DNA of 64,000 nucleotides from DATJKD01 sp963728295 (GCA_963728295.1 CAVSKB010000011.1:868001-932000), one strand, 5' to 3'; counted from the first letter of the stretch, positions 16,582-28,489 are shown. The notes: generated by a model from the sequence alone, not told the origin. Program-made: numbers and translations.

Positions 16582-17205
16582 GTGTCCTCGATCGACGAAT
16601 TGCTGCGGCATCCCGGTGTCTGGCGGGCGCGGGACCAGAGCGGTTCGTCGCAACCACCAGGTCTGCCGACGGGCTTCGGAGCGCTCGATCGCTGTCTGCC
16701 GGGCGGCGGGTGGCCAAGGCAAGGGCTCATCGAGTTGCTCGCGGACAGTTCGGGCATCGGTGAGCTCAGCCTCCTGATGCCGGCGCTCGCCGCGCTCTGC
16801 GGCGAGAAACACGAAGGCGGCTGGCTCGCCTGGGTTTCACCACCGTATCAACCGTACGCGCCGGCCCTTGCCGCGTGTGGCATCGACATAAATCGCGTGC
16901 TGGTCGTGCGCTCGGGCCCGCGCCGCCTGGGTGATGGAGCAGGCATTGCGCTCGGGATCCTGCAGCGCGGTGCTGGGATGGGTGAATGTCATCGGCTTGA
17001 CGAGCCTCCGACGTTTGCAGCTCGCCGCGGAGCAGGCCGGTTGTCTCGCCGTGCTCTTTCGCCGCTCGCAGGAATCCATCTGCCGTCCCCAGCCGTGTTA
17101 CGCATCATGCTGTCCGCCAGGCAGGCAGGCCTGGAGGTGCGAATCCTGAAGAGCCGCGGCGCACGACCAACCGGCACGACGCTGCCATACGGCAGTCTCC
17201 AGTAA
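16582..17205 (+). CDS. imuA: ImuA, RecA-like mutasome protein, frame-broken
   Basis: A roughly 207-residue SulA/RecA-like protein of the SOS mutasome, starting at GTG 16582. The conserved start SSIDELLRHPGVWRARD and the pattern TGFGALDRCLPGGGWPRQGL (a degenerate Walker-like loop), then LAWVSPPYQPYAPALAACGI, are family-typical. Between about 16925 and 17085 the frame changes: the expected MEQALRSGSCSAVLGWVN and SLRRLQLAAEQAGCLAVLF are in another frame, and the end VLRIMLSARQAGLEVRILKS returns to the first. ImuA is needed with ImuB and DnaE2 for damage-induced mutagenesis in several bacteria. It is cotranscribed with lexA here and separated by 11 kb from imuB. Confidence 0.85.
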   Translation: MSSIDELLRHPGVWRARDQSGSSQPPGLPTGFGALDRCLPGGGWPRQGLIELLADSSGIGELSLLMPALAALCGEKHEGGWLAWVSPPYQPYAPALAACGIDINRVLVVRSGPRRLGDGAGIALGILQRGAGMGECHRLDEPPTFAARRGAGRLSRRALSPLAGIHLPSPAVLRIMLSARQAGLEVRILKSRGARPTGTTLPYGSLQ

Positions 17206-17295
17206 TCACGTGACCCACGTCACACCCGGGCCCGCTCCGCCGGGACCCGTATCGCGGATTCATTCGCATGCCGGACTTAATCTGGCGGGCAACCT

Positions 17296-19459
17296 ATGCA
17301 GAGTGCCGTCGCCGAGAGCTGGGGAGTGCCCACGAACGCGGGCGCGTACGATCCGCTGCTCGCCAGCCTCGTGCACGTCACCGGTTTGCTTGGCAGGCCG
17401 TGGTCCGCCGAAGCGCTGTCTGCCGGGTTGCCAGTACCGGAAACACGGTCTGACTCCGGAGCTCTTCGTACGCGCTGCAGCGCGGGCCGGGCTCACCGCG
17501 CGGTGTGATCGCGCGGCCGCTTGCCGACATTCCGTCTCTCGTGTTGCCCGTGGTGTTGCTGCTCGATGAGCGGCAGGCCTGCGTCCTGGTGTCCCGCGAC
17601 GCCGACGGACGTGCGCAGGTGCTGCTGCCCGAATCCGGCGGCGTGCGTGATCTGGACCTGGCCGAGATCGCGTCACGCTATTCCGGGCACGCGGTGTTCG
17701 TGCAACGCCAGCCCAGCTTCGATGCGCGCAGCGAGCACAGCGCCGTGCCGCAGCCGCGGCACTGGTTCTGGAGCGCGATCTCGCAATCCTGGCCGATCTA
17801 CGGCGAAGCACTGGTCGCCTCGCTGCTGATCAACCTGTTCGCGCTCGTCACGCCGTTCTTCACGATGAACGTCTACGACCGCGTCGTGCCCAACCTCGCG
17901 CTCGAGACGCTCTGGGTGCTCACGATCGGCGTGGCGTTGGTCTTCGGGTTCGATTTCCTGATGCGCACGCTGCGCGCGTACTTCATCGACGTCGCCGGCA
18001 AGCGCGTCGACGTGATCCTGTCCGCGAACATTTTTGCGCGCGTGCTCGGGCATCCGCATGGACGCCCGCCCGGCGTCCGTCGGCGCCTTCGCGAACAACG
18101 TGCAGGAGTTCGAGTCGTTCCGGGAATTCGTGACATCCGCGACGATCACGACGCTCGTCGACCTGCCGTTCGCGTTGCTGTTCATCGCCGCCATGGCGTG
18201 GATCGGCGGCCCCATCGCGTGGATTCCGCTTGTGGCCGTGCCGCTTATCGTCGGATTCGGCCTGCTGGTGCAGGTTCCGTTGTCCCGGGTCGTGCAGGAG
18301 AGCTTCCGCCACGCTTCGCAGCGACAGGCGACGCTGGTCGAATCGCTGGCCGGCCTCGAGACGCTCAGGACCCAACGTGCCGAAGGGCCCGCGCAGCGAC
18401 GCTGGGAGCAGGCGATCGGACAGATCGCAAAGCTCGGTCTGCGCGCGCGCTTCCTGTCGAGCGTCGTCGTCAATTTCGCGAGCTTCGTCCAGCAGCTCGC
18501 CTACGTCGCCGTCGTCGTCTGCGGTGTCTACCTGATCGGCGATGAGCGCCTGACCGTCGGCGGGCTGATCGCCTGCACGCTGCTGACGGGACGGGTACTC
18601 GCACCGCTTGCGCAGATCGCCGGATTGCTGACGCGCTGGCACCAGGCGCGGACCGCGCTGCATGTCGATCGACCGCGATCATGACGCTGCCGATCGAGCG
18701 GCCGGTCGACCACAACTATCTGAGCCGTCCGCGTCTGCGCGGCGGCATCGAATTCCGCGACGTGACGTTCAGCTACCCCGGCCAGCAGGTCCTTGCGCTG
18801 CGCAACGTCAGCTTCCGGATTGCGCCCGGGGAGCGGGTTGCGCTCATCGGGCGCATCGGATCGGGCAAGACGACATTGAAAAGCTCGTGCTCGGGCTGTA
18901 TTCGCCGAATTCCGGAAGCATCCTGATCGACGGCATCGACTCGCGGCAGATCGATCCGGTCGAGCTGCGCCGCGACATCGGCTACGTGCCCCAGGACATC
19001 GTGTTGTTCTACGGAACGGTCCGGGACAACATCGTGCTCGGCGCCCCCCGGGCGGACGACACGGCGGTGCTGCGCGCGGCGGAGCAGGCCGGGATCCGCG
19101 AGTTCATCGATCGTCATCCGCTAGGATTCTCGCTGCCCGTCGGCGAGCGTGGTGAAGGACTGTCCGGCGGCCAGCGGCAAGCCGTCGCCGTCGCGCGCGC
19201 CTACCTTGAACAGCCACCGGTGCTGCTGCTCGACGAGCCGAGCAATGCGATGGACAACCGATCCGAGGAAGTATTCAAGGAGCGGCTCGCACGCGACCTC
19301 GACGGCCGCACGCTCCTGCTGATCACGCACCGCGCCTCGCTCTTGTCGCTGGTCGACCGGATCATCGTGCTCGAGGCGGGCGGCGTGGCGGCGGACGGGC
19401 CGCGGGACCAGGTGCTGGCCGCGCTCGCGGGAGGAAAGATCGGTGCCGGATCCCGCTGA
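17296..19459 (+). CDS. Type I secretion ABC transporter (LapB/LssB type), frame-broken
   Basis: Inner-membrane ATPase-permease that exports a giant adhesin. The N-terminal 130 residues form a C39-like domain without the protease Cys (DPLLASLVHVTGLLG), as in RTX exporters. The membrane domain includes LVASLLINLFALVTPFFTMN, YDRVVPNLALETLW and segments near 18170-18250 and 18500-18600. The ATPase has Walker A GRIGSGKTTL, signature LSGGQRQAVAVARA, Walker B VLLLDEPSNAMD and switch ITHRASL. Breaks near 17440, 17500, 18055, 18660 and 18885. The stop overlaps the next gene. Substrate is surely the adhesin at 21826-28319. No TolC/LapE-type outer-membrane channel lies in the window. Confidence 0.9.
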
Positions 19460-20879
19460 ACAGATGCTGGCAACGGGCGCCGCCCCGGAGCACGCGCCCA
19501 CCACGAATGGGACGTCGCGCGCATTCGCGGCGCGTGTCTGGGATGCGCTGTTGCCACGTATCGACGACAGCGAGTTCATGAGCGAGACGAGCGCGGCGGC
19601 GATGCGTGGAGCGCCCGCGCGGGCGCATTGGATCCTGCTCGCCTCCCTGGCGTTCGTAGTCGTTGCACTCGGCTGGGCGGCATGGGCGGAGATCGACGAG
19701 GTAACGGTCGGGCAGGGCCAGGTCATTCCCTCGAGCAAGATTCAGATCGTCCAGAACTTCGAGGGCGGGATCGTTGCAGAAATCCTCGCCGAGCCCGGCC
19801 AGGTGGTGAAAAAGGGCCAGCCGCTCATGCGGATCGACGACACTCGTTTCTCCTCCTCGTATCGCGAGGGCGAAGCGAAGGACAGCGCGCTGCGCACACG
19901 CATCGCACGGCTCGAAGCCGAAGCCTCGCTGAGACCCTTCGTGCCTCCACCCGACCTGGTGCGCGACAAGCCGGAGCTCGTGCAGCAGGAGCAGGAGCTG
20001 TTCGACTCACGTCGTCGCGACTTCGCTGCCGGCCTTGCGGTGTTGCAGCGACAGGCCGAACAGCGCAAACAGGAACTCGCGGAGATTCAGGCCCGGGACA
20101 CCCAGCTGCAACACAGCTACGACCTCGTGCTGCAGGAACTCGCGATGACTCGGCCGGCCGCTGAGAAGGGTGTCATCTCCAAGGTCGAACTCGTCCGGCT
20201 GGAGCGGCAGGCGAACGACTTGAGCGGTGAGCTCGAGGTCGCACGGCTCCGCGTGCCGCGGCTGATGGCCGCCGAGCGCGAGGTGCGGGAGAAGACGGAG
20301 CAGTACGTCGCGGAGTTCCGCTCGGCGGCCAGCCGTGAGTTGAGCGAGACGCGTGGCGACCAGTCGGTGGTGAGCGCATCAAATGTCGCTCTCGTCGACC
20401 GGCTTGCGCGCACGACTGTTCGTGCGCCGGTGGCAGGGACCATCAAGCAGGTGAAGGTCACGACCGTCGGCGGCGTCGTCCAGCCGGGGATGGACCTGAT
20501 CGAAATCGTGCCGCTCGACGACACTCTGCTGGTCGAGGCGCGCGTGCGGCCCAGGGACATCGCGTTTCTGAGACCCGGGCTCGACGCGATGGTCAAGCTG
20601 TCCGCATACGACTTCTCGATTTACGGCGGTCTTGCGGGCCGGGTCGAGCACATCAGCGCCGACGCGATCGTCGACGATCGTCCAGGCGTGACGCCGGAGA
20701 GTTACTACCTGGTTCGCGTGCGGACGTCGCAGGGCAGCCACGGCGCCGGGGAGCAGAAGCTCAGGGTCATTCCCGGGATGCAGGCGACGGTCGACATACG
20801 AACCGGGCGCAGGACGGTGTTGCAGTACCTGCTGAAGCCGGTGCTGCGCGCCAAAGAAAACGCGCTGCGCGAGCGCTGA
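19443..20879 (+). CDS. Type I secretion membrane-fusion protein (HlyD/LapC type)
   Basis: A 478-residue adaptor from GTG 19443, overlapping the transporter by 17 bases. One membrane helix near residues 60-80 (WILLASLAFVVVALGWAAWA) is followed by GQGQVIPSSKIQIVQNFEGG, the lipoyl-like hairpin of HlyD proteins, a long coiled-coil region (residues 150-300) and the typical C-terminal part TVRAPVAGTIKQVKV, GGVVQPGMDLIEIVPLD and VKLSAYDFSIYGGL. It bridges inner membrane and outer channel. Intact, in contrast to both neighbours. Confidence 0.95.
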   Translation: MPDPAEQMLATGAAPEHAPTTNGTSRAFAARVWDALLPRIDDSEFMSETSAAAMRGAPARAHWILLASLAFVVVALGWAAWAEIDEVTVGQGQVIPSSKIQIVQNFEGGIVAEILAEPGQVVKKGQPLMRIDDTRFSSSYREGEAKDSALRTRIARLEAEASLRPFVPPPDLVRDKPELVQQEQELFDSRRRDFAAGLAVLQRQAEQRKQELAEIQARDTQLQHSYDLVLQELAMTRPAAEKGVISKVELVRLERQANDLSGELEVARLRVPRLMAAEREVREKTEQYVAEFRSAASRELSETRGDQSVVSASNVALVDRLARTTVRAPVAGTIKQVKVTTVGGVVQPGMDLIEIVPLDDTLLVEARVRPRDIAFLRPGLDAMVKLSAYDFSIYGGLAGRVEHISADAIVDDRPGVTPESYYLVRVRTSQGSHGAGEQKLRVIPGMQATVDIRTGRRTVLQYLLKPVLRAKENALRER

Positions 20880-20888
20880 GGGACAGCC

Positions 20889-21512
20889 ATGTTCGTCATC
20901 GCGAGTGCGCACACGGACAGTCTGGATTGCTGGCGGACCGCGCTCGGGGATCGCGCAGCGGCCGTCGAGGTTCGACGTACCGACGCGCTGTCCGAATGCT
21001 TTTCCCGGCTGCAGCCGCAACTGGCGCTGCTCGACGTCCGGCTTACTCACGTAAACACCGTGCGAATCGTCGCGGAGCTGCTCAAAGTCAGTCCCGCCAC
21101 CCAGATCGTCGCACTGGCGGACGAGCCCGACGAGGACCAGGAGCTCGCGTTGTTCCGCGCCGGCGTGCGCGGCGTATGTGCGCTCGACACCTCTGCAGAC
21201 GTGCTCGCACGAATCGTGAGCGTCGTGCTGCAGGGCGAGCTATGGATCCGCCGTTCGCTGGTTGCGAAACTCGTCGATAGCCTTGTCGGGAAGGAAGCGG
21301 ACACGACGGGTGCCACCGGCCGATTCGCGATTCTCACGCCGCGCGAGATCGAGATCGCGCGGCTCATCGGCCAGGGCGCGAGCAACAAGCGGATTGCGCG
21401 TCACCTTGCGATCACCGAGCGGACGGTGAAGGGTCATCTGACTGCAATCTTTCGCAAGACCGGCGCCGTCGACAGGCTGACACTCGCACTCCTGATCGCG
21501 CGCCGACACTGA
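20889..21512 (+). CDS. LuxR/NarL-family response regulator
   Basis: A 207-residue regulator 9 bases after the fusion protein. The receiver part is degenerate: the acidic residues expected near the start are absent (MFVIASAHTDSLDCW), but LALLDVRLTHVN supplies a candidate phospho-Asp. The C-terminal LuxR helix-turn-helix is clear: LTPREIEIARLIGQGASNKR, then HLAITERTVKGHLTAIFRKT. No sensor kinase is adjacent. Position between the secretion genes and the adhesin suggests control of adhesin expression, which is inference. It may respond to something other than phosphorylation. Confidence 0.88.
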   Translation: MFVIASAHTDSLDCWRTALGDRAAAVEVRRTDALSECFSRLQPQLALLDVRLTHVNTVRIVAELLKVSPATQIVALADEPDEDQELALFRAGVRGVCALDTSADVLARIVSVVLQGELWIRRSLVAKLVDSLVGKEADTTGATGRFAILTPREIEIARLIGQGASNKRIARHLAITERTVKGHLTAIFRKTGAVDRLTLALLIARRH

Positions 21513-21825
21513 TCTCCCACTGCGGTGCATTGCGCGCGGCCGAAGCGGCGTCGCGATCGACGCTGTCATTTCCTGTCAGAAGGTGACACTTCTCGGCATC
21601 CCAAGATCGCTCGGATGTCGCTATCCCGTATTCGGAGTGACAGACGTCGCAGTTTTTCGCGTGTCTTTTGTCGCGCGAGACAGTACCTAAGTCCGGGGCG
21701 ACGGCGGTCGGATAGACCACCGCGTGAGGCTGCATAGGATCGCCTGCAATAGACCGCATTCGGCGCTGCGCGGCAGTGTCGATCAGCGGTCGCAGGGACA
21801 ACGTTCCCGGGAGCCCGATCGGTAT
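21513..21825. promoter_or_regulatory. Presumed adhesin promoter region with inverted repeat
   Basis: A 313-base gap before the adhesin. TGTCA-gaagg-TGACA at 21574-21588 is a perfect inverted repeat with a 5-base centre, and more tgaca/tgtca half-sites lie nearby (21564-21568, 21639-21643). A dyad of this kind could bind the upstream LuxR-type regulator. No clear terminator or sigma-70 promoter was identified. Confidence 0.35.
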
Positions 21826-24800
21826 ATGGCAACGAACAACGGCAGCAGCGGCGACGACATCATCGTCGGCACAGCTGGATGCAGACACTCTCAATGGCGG
21901 CGCGGGAGCAGACACGCTGAGTGGTGGCGCGTGGCAGCGATCTCCTGAACGGCGGATCCGGCAACGACATCCTCGACGGTGGCAGCGGCAGCGACACACT
22001 GAACGGCGACTCAGGCAACGACACCTCATCTATAAGCTGGCCGAGAACGCCGGCGCCGGCGATCTCTACACCGGCGGCTCGGGGATCGACACCGTCCTGC
22101 TGATGCTGACGAACGCGGAGTGGCTCAACGACGCAGTTCAGTTCCAGCTCGCGCGCTACTTTGCGCATCTGGCAACGGTGCAGACGAACAACCAGGGCGA
22201 GGTGTCGAACGGCAGCAGCCGCGATTTCACGTTCAATTTCGGATCCTCGACGACCCTCACCGTCCAGATGATGGAGAAGCTCGCAGGTCTACGTGGACGG
22301 CGTGGTCGTCATCGACCTCGACAAACCGATCATCGACGTGACGGATTCGACCGTCGTCGGGTCCGTGGTTGAGGACGGCAACGACGATGGGAACGGAACC
22401 ACCTCCGAGACCGCCACCGGCTCGATAAAGTTCTTCGATCTCGATACGACTGACACGCACATGGTGTCGGTTACGCTCGCCCGGCCGGGGCGATCGGCAG
22501 TCTGACGGCCGCCATCACCAACGTGGCCACCGGCGACGGGCAGGGAACCGTCGAGCTGGACGTATACGCTCAACGATGCCGCGGCGCAGTCCCTGGCCGC
22601 CGGTGAGACGCGGACGGAGGTCTACGTCGTCAAGATCACTGATGACGACGGTCAGTTCGTCACGCAGAACGTGACGATCACGATCACCGGCACCAACGAT
22701 GCGCCGGTGGCGGTGGCCGACACCAACGCGCGGCAACGAAGACGCGCACGATCACCGGCACGGTGGCGACCAACGACAGCGACGTCGACGACGGCGCCGC
22801 GCTGAGCTACAGCCTCAATGCGCCGGTCGCGCCGGGCTGACGCTCAACGCCAACGGCAGCTACAGCTTCGATGCCGGCAACGCCGCCTACCAGCACCTGG
22901 CGCAGGGCGCGACCACCAGACGTGGTGGCCAGCTACACCGTGACCGACGAGCACGGCGCGCCGCGAGCACGCAGCACGCTCACCATCACGGTCACCGGCA
23001 CCAACGATGCGCCGGTGGCGGTGGCCGACACCAACGCCGGCGACGAGGACAGCGCAGCGATCACCGGCACGGTGGCCACCAACGACAGCGACGTCGACGA
23101 CGGCGCCGCGCTGAGCTACAGCGCTCAATGCGCCGGTGCCGCGGGCCTGACGCTCAACGCCAACGGCAGCTACAGCTTCGATGCCGGCAACGCCGCCTAC
23201 CAGCACCTGGCGCAGGGCGCGACCACAACGTGGTGGCCAACTACACCGTGACCGACGAGCACGGCGCCACGAGCACGCAGCACGCTGACGATCACCGTCA
23301 CCGGCACCAACGATGCGCCGGTGGCGGTGGCCGACACCAACAGCCGGCAACGAAGACAGCGCACGATCACCGGCACGGTGGCCACCAACGACAGCGACGT
23401 CGACGACGGCGCCTCGTTGAGCTACAGCCTCGATGCGCCGGTCGGCGGGCTTGACGCTCAACGCCGACGGCAGCTACAGCTTCGATCCAGCAACGCCGCC
23501 TACCAGCACCTGGCGCAGGGCGCGACCACAACGTGGTGGCCAGCTACACCGTGACCGACGAGCACGGCGCCATCGAGCACCAGCACCCTCACCATCACCG
23601 TCACCGGCACCAACGATGCGCCGGTGGCGGTGGCCGACACCAACGCCGGCAACGAAGACGCGCAGCGATCACCGGCACGGTGGCCACCAACGACAGCGAC
23701 GTCGACGACGGCGCCTCGTGAGCTACAGCCTCGATGCGCCGGTCGGCGGGGCTGACGCTCAACGCCGAACGGCAGCTACAGCTTCGATCGAGCAACGCCG
23801 CCTACCAGCACCTGGCGCGGGCGCGACCACCAGACGTGGTGGCCAACTACACCGTGACCGATGAGCACGGCGCACCGAGCACCGCCACCCTCACCATCAC
23901 CGTCACCGGCACCAACGATGCGCCGGTGGCGGTGGCCGACACCAACAGCCGGCAACGAAGACAGCGCACGATCACCGGCACGGTGGCCACCAACGACAGC
24001 GACGTCGACGACGGCGCGTCGTTGAGCTACAGCCTCGATGCGCCGGTCGGCGGGGCTGACGCTCAACGCCGACGGCAGCTACAGCTTCGATCCGGCAACG
24101 CCGCCTACCAGCACCTGGCCGCGGGCGCGACCACCAGACGTGGTGGCCAGCTACACCGTGACCGACGAGCACGGCGCCACGAGCACGCAGCACCCTGACC
24201 ATCACCGTCACCGGCACCAACGATGCGCCGGTGGCGGTGGCCGACACCAACAGCCGGCAACGAAGACACCACGATCACCGGCACGGTGGCCACCAACGAC
24301 AGCGACGTCGACGACGGCGCGCGTCGCTGAGCTACAGCGCTCGATGCGCCGGTGGCGCGGGCTGACGCTCAACGCCGACGGCAGCTACAGCTTCGATCCG
24401 AGCAACGCCGCCTACCAGCACCTGGCGCAGGGCGCGACCACCAGACGTGGTGGCCAGCTACACCGTGACCGACGAGCACGGCGCCACCGACAGCAGCACC
24501 CTCACCATCACCGTCACCGGCACCAACGATGCGCCGGTGGCGGTGGCCGACACCAACAGCGGCAACGAAGACGCCACGATCACCGGCACGGTGGCCACCA
24601 ACGACAGCGACGTCGACGACGGGGCGCGTCGTTGAGCTACAGCGCTCGATGCGCCGGCTCGGCGGGGCTGACGCTCAACGCCGACGGCAGCTACAGCTTC
24701 GATCCGAGCAACGCCGCCTACCAGCACCTGGCGCGGGCGCGACCACCAACGTGGTGGCCAACTACACCGTGACCGACGAGCACGGCGCCTCGAGCACCGC

Positions 24801-27800
24801 CACCCTCACCATCACCGTCACCGGCACCAACGATGCGCCGGTGGCGGTGGCCGACACCAACAGCCGGCGACCGAAGACGACGCACGATCACCGGCTCGGT
24901 GGCCACCAACGACAGCGACGTCGACGACGGCGCGTCGCTGAGCTACGCGCTCGATGCGCCCGCGCTGGCAGGGCTGACCTTCAACGCCGACGGCAGCTAC
25001 AGCTTCGATCCCAGCAACGCCGCCTACCAGCACCTGGCGCAGGGCGCGACCACCAGCGTGGTGGCCAGCTACACCGTGACCGACGAGCACGGCGCCACCG
25101 AGCACAGCCACCCTCACCATCACCGTCACCGGCACCAACGATGCGCCGGTGGCGGTGGCCGACACCGACAGCCGGCGACCGAAGACGCCACGATCACCGG
25201 CACGGTGGCCACCAACGACAGCGACGTCGACGACGGCGCGGTCGCTGAGCTACGCGCTCGATGCGCCGGCGCCGGCCGGTCTGACCTTCAACGCCGACGG
25301 CAGCTACAGCTTCGATCCGGCAACGCCGCCTACCAGCACCTGGCGCAGGGCGCGACCACAGACGTGGTGGCCAGCTACACCGTGACCGACGAGCACGGCG
25401 CGACCGACAGCGGCACCCTCACCATCACCGTCACCGGCACCAACGATGCGCCGGTGGCGGTGGCCGACACCAACAGCGGCAACGAGGAGCGCGACGATCA
25501 CCGGCACGGTCGCCGACCAACGACAGCGACGTCGACGACGGCGCGTCGCTGAGCTACGCGCTCGATGCGCCGGCGCCGCGGGTCTGACGCTTCAACGCCG
25601 ACGGCAGCTACAGCTTCGATCCCGGCAACGCCGCCTACCAGCACCTGGCCGCAGGGCGCGACCACCAGGTGGTCGCCAGCTACACCGTGACCGACGAGCA
25701 CGGCGCCCCGAGCAGCAGCACCCTCACCATCACCGTCACCGGCACCAACGATGCGCCGGTGGCGGTGGCCGACACCGACAGCGGCACCGAGGACGACCGC
25801 TGATCACCGGCACGGTGGCCACCAACGACAGCGACGTCGACGACGGCGCGTCGTTGAGCTACGCCTCGATGCCCCGCGCCGGCCGGGCTGACGCTCAACG
25901 CCGACGGCAGCTACAGCTTCGATCCGAGCAACGCCGCCTACCAGCACCTGGCGCAGGGCGCGACCACCACGTGGTGGCCAGCTACACCGTGACCGATGAG
26001 CACGGCGCCATCGAGCAGCAGCACCCTCACCATCACCGTCACCGGCACCAACGATGCGCCGACGATCAGCGTCGCACGACTCGGCAGGTGCGGTGACGGA
26101 AGACGCGCCACACCAACCCTGACCGACAGCGGCACCATCACGTTCGACGACCTGGACCTGACGGATGCGCATACGACGAGCGTCACGGCCGCGGGCGGCA
26201 ATACCTTGGGCGGCACGCTCACTGCGAGCGTCACCGACACCGCCACGGGTGCGGGCGATGGCACCGTGACGTGGAACTATCAGTGGCCAACAGCGCAACA
26301 CAGTCTCTGGCTGCTGGGCAGACCGTGAACGAGCAGTTCACCGTGACGATCAATGACGGTCACGGTGGCACGGTATCCCAGCTCGATCACAGTGACGGTT
26401 ACAGGTACCAACGACGCGCCGGTTCTGAACGCGGCTGCGACGCCGGTGCTTAGATCGGTTGCGGAAGATGCCGGGGCTCCAGTCGGTGCCGTGGGCACGC
26501 TCGTGTCCAGTCTTGTCAATCTCAATCCGCCGGCCGGCGGTCTCGACAACGTCACTGATGCCGACTCAGGCGCAGTCACTGGCATCGCGCTGACCGGCAC
26601 CAACAACTGCTGACGGCACGTGGTACTACTCCACGAACAACGGCGGCAGCTGGACCGCCGTCGGCAGCGTGTCGAACGCGCCAGGCGCTGCTGCTTGCCG
26701 CCGACGGCAACTCGCGGCTCTATTTCCAGGCCAACGCGAATTTCAATGGTAGCGTGACAGACGCCGTTACGTTCCGCGCCTGGGACCAGACGACCGGTAC
26801 TGCGGGAACCAAGGTCGATACCGCCGTCAACGGCGGATCGACTGCGTATTCGAGCGCAACGGATACCGCGAACATAACTGTCACGCGGTCAACGATAATC
26901 CGGTTGCGACGAACGACGTCCTCATGGGTGTCCAACAGCACGAACGTCACGTTGTCCCTGAGCACGCTGCTCGGAAACGATACCGACGCGGATGGACTTG
27001 CCTTAAGCATCACGTCCTTCAGCGCCGCAGGCGGTCAATTCACGGCGAGTCCAACACTGAACGCCGACGGAACGTTCTCATTCACCACCAACGCAACGGG
27101 CGGCACCGTCGCGTCGCCAACTGTTCGAACGTTTACGTACACGGTTTCGGACGGAGCAGGCGGAACGATAACCGGAACGGTTACTGTCAATGTCGTCGCA
27201 GTCGACACCGGCGGCAGCGACCAGGACACCGTCGAACCTGTCCGGTGTCGGGCGACTATCAGGGTTCATACATCGACGGCAAGGCGGCCCAAGATGCGCT
27301 TACCGACGGTGCGGCGCAGTCGGTGCTCATCGGTGGTGACGGAGCCGCGGATATCCTGAGCCGGCAATGCCGGCAACGACCTGCTGATTGGCGGTGATGC
27401 CAACGACACGCTGACCGGCGGAGCGGGCAACGACATCCTTCAGGGGCGGAATTGGCAACAATGACTCGATGGATGGCGGCGCGGGCACAGAGGACATGCT
27501 GGACTTCTCGGATGGAACGGCCGGCGATGACGTTCACTCTGGTTCAAAGCGCTGCAACCACGTCTATCACCAACGGAACTGCCGGTCTCGGAAACAACGA
27601 TACCTATGCCAACATGGAAGGCGTCATTGGTACGAGCCTCGTGGATGAAACATCACAGGAAGCTCTGGTAACGACATCATCCGCGGTGGCGGCGGTAACG
27701 ACACAGCTCAACGGTGGTGCGGGCACGGCCGATCTATGGGATCTTTCGGATGCAACCGCGGGCGTGACGCTGACGTTGGTACAGAGCGGTGTCGGAACAG

Positions 27801-28319
27801 CAGTGAATCTCAGCGCGGCAGGCCTGGGCACCGACACGTACAGCAACTTCGAAGGTGTCATCGGTGGCAACTTCAATGACTCGTTGACAGGCAGCAGTTC
27901 GAACGATGAGATTCGGGGCGGCGGCGGTAACGACATCATTAATGGTGCCGGCGGTAACGACATTCTTGTCGGCGGCCCAGGCATCGACATCTCTGACGGG
28001 TGGAGCGGGCAGTGACACGTTCCGTTTCCTGGCCAGCGATCCGAGTTCAGTCGACACGATCACGGACTTCAACTCAGCTGCACAAATCTCTGGTGGTGAC
28101 GTCCTCGACATCAGCGATCTGCTGATCGGTGCGCCGACACTCAATGCTGGAAACGTCGGTCAGTATCTCGACATTCGTGAGAACGGGAGTGGTGGCTCGA
28201 TCATCAGCATCGATCGTGATGGCACGGGCTCTACGTACGGGTTCCAGGACTTCGCCGTGCTTACAGGCGTGACCGGCCTCAACCTCAACACTCTGCTTAC
28301 GAACGGCAACATCGATTAA
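21826..28319 (+). CDS. Giant RTX/VCBS-repeat adhesin, type I secreted, heavily frame-broken
   Basis: Probable surface or biofilm adhesin of about 2,150 residues once frames are joined. It starts MATNNGSSGDDIIVGT at ATG 21826 and goes straight into RTX nonapeptides (GGSGNDILDGG), an unusual N-terminal position. A roughly 150-residue region and a first diverged VCBS unit follow, then eleven near-identical units of about 101 residues (22692-26046) containing VATNDSDVDDGASLSYSLDA and YTVTDEHGA. Two more diverged domains, further RTX repeats (GGGGNDIINGAGGNDILVGG) and a C-terminal T1SS secretion region (FRFLASDPSSVDTITDFN, GDVLDISDLLIG, ending NTLLTNGNID) complete it. Calcium-dependent folding outside the cell is expected. 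No peptidase-cleavable LapA-type N-terminal retention module was recognised. Confidence 0.85.
22692..26046 (+). repeat. Eleven tandem VCBS-type repeats of about 305 bp
   Basis: The string accaacgatgcgccggtgg recurs at 22692, 23000, 23306, 23609, 23911, 24216, 24522, 24826, 25134, 25439 and 25744, with a variant at 26047; spacing is 302-308 bp. The true unit is probably 303 or 306 bp. Units differ at only a few codons, and the extra bases fall at those same codons in unit after unit (for example aacagccggc, which looks like agc and gcc merged). Copy number and order in this assembly should not be trusted. Confidence 0.93.
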
Positions 28320-28489
28320 ACGCCGTAACCAGAACCGGCAGGCCGGTGGTGCAGGGACGCACCCCGGGCCTGGGCGCCGAAGGCGTAGGCATACGCTGGC
28401 TCAGAGGGATGAGTAGCTGCAAAATCAGCAGCGTACAGGCTGAAGTTGCGAGCCTTTAGAGATTGATTCTTGCCCGACAACGGCGCTCG

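Noticed and set aside
15342..16757. A 471-codon minus-strand frame overlapping lexA
   Set aside because: Antisense to the intact lexA gene with no recognisable domains; its left part lies in a region lacking coding signals.
17206..17295. A LexA box between imuA and the transporter
   Set aside because: Only cacgtgacccacgtcac-like GC-rich repeats are present; no CTGT-N8-ACAG match.
22692..26046. Direct repeats that might be read as a CRISPR-like or satellite array
   Set aside because: Units are about 305 bp, contiguous without spacers and encode VCBS-type protein repeats in a consistent frame once single-base errors are ignored.
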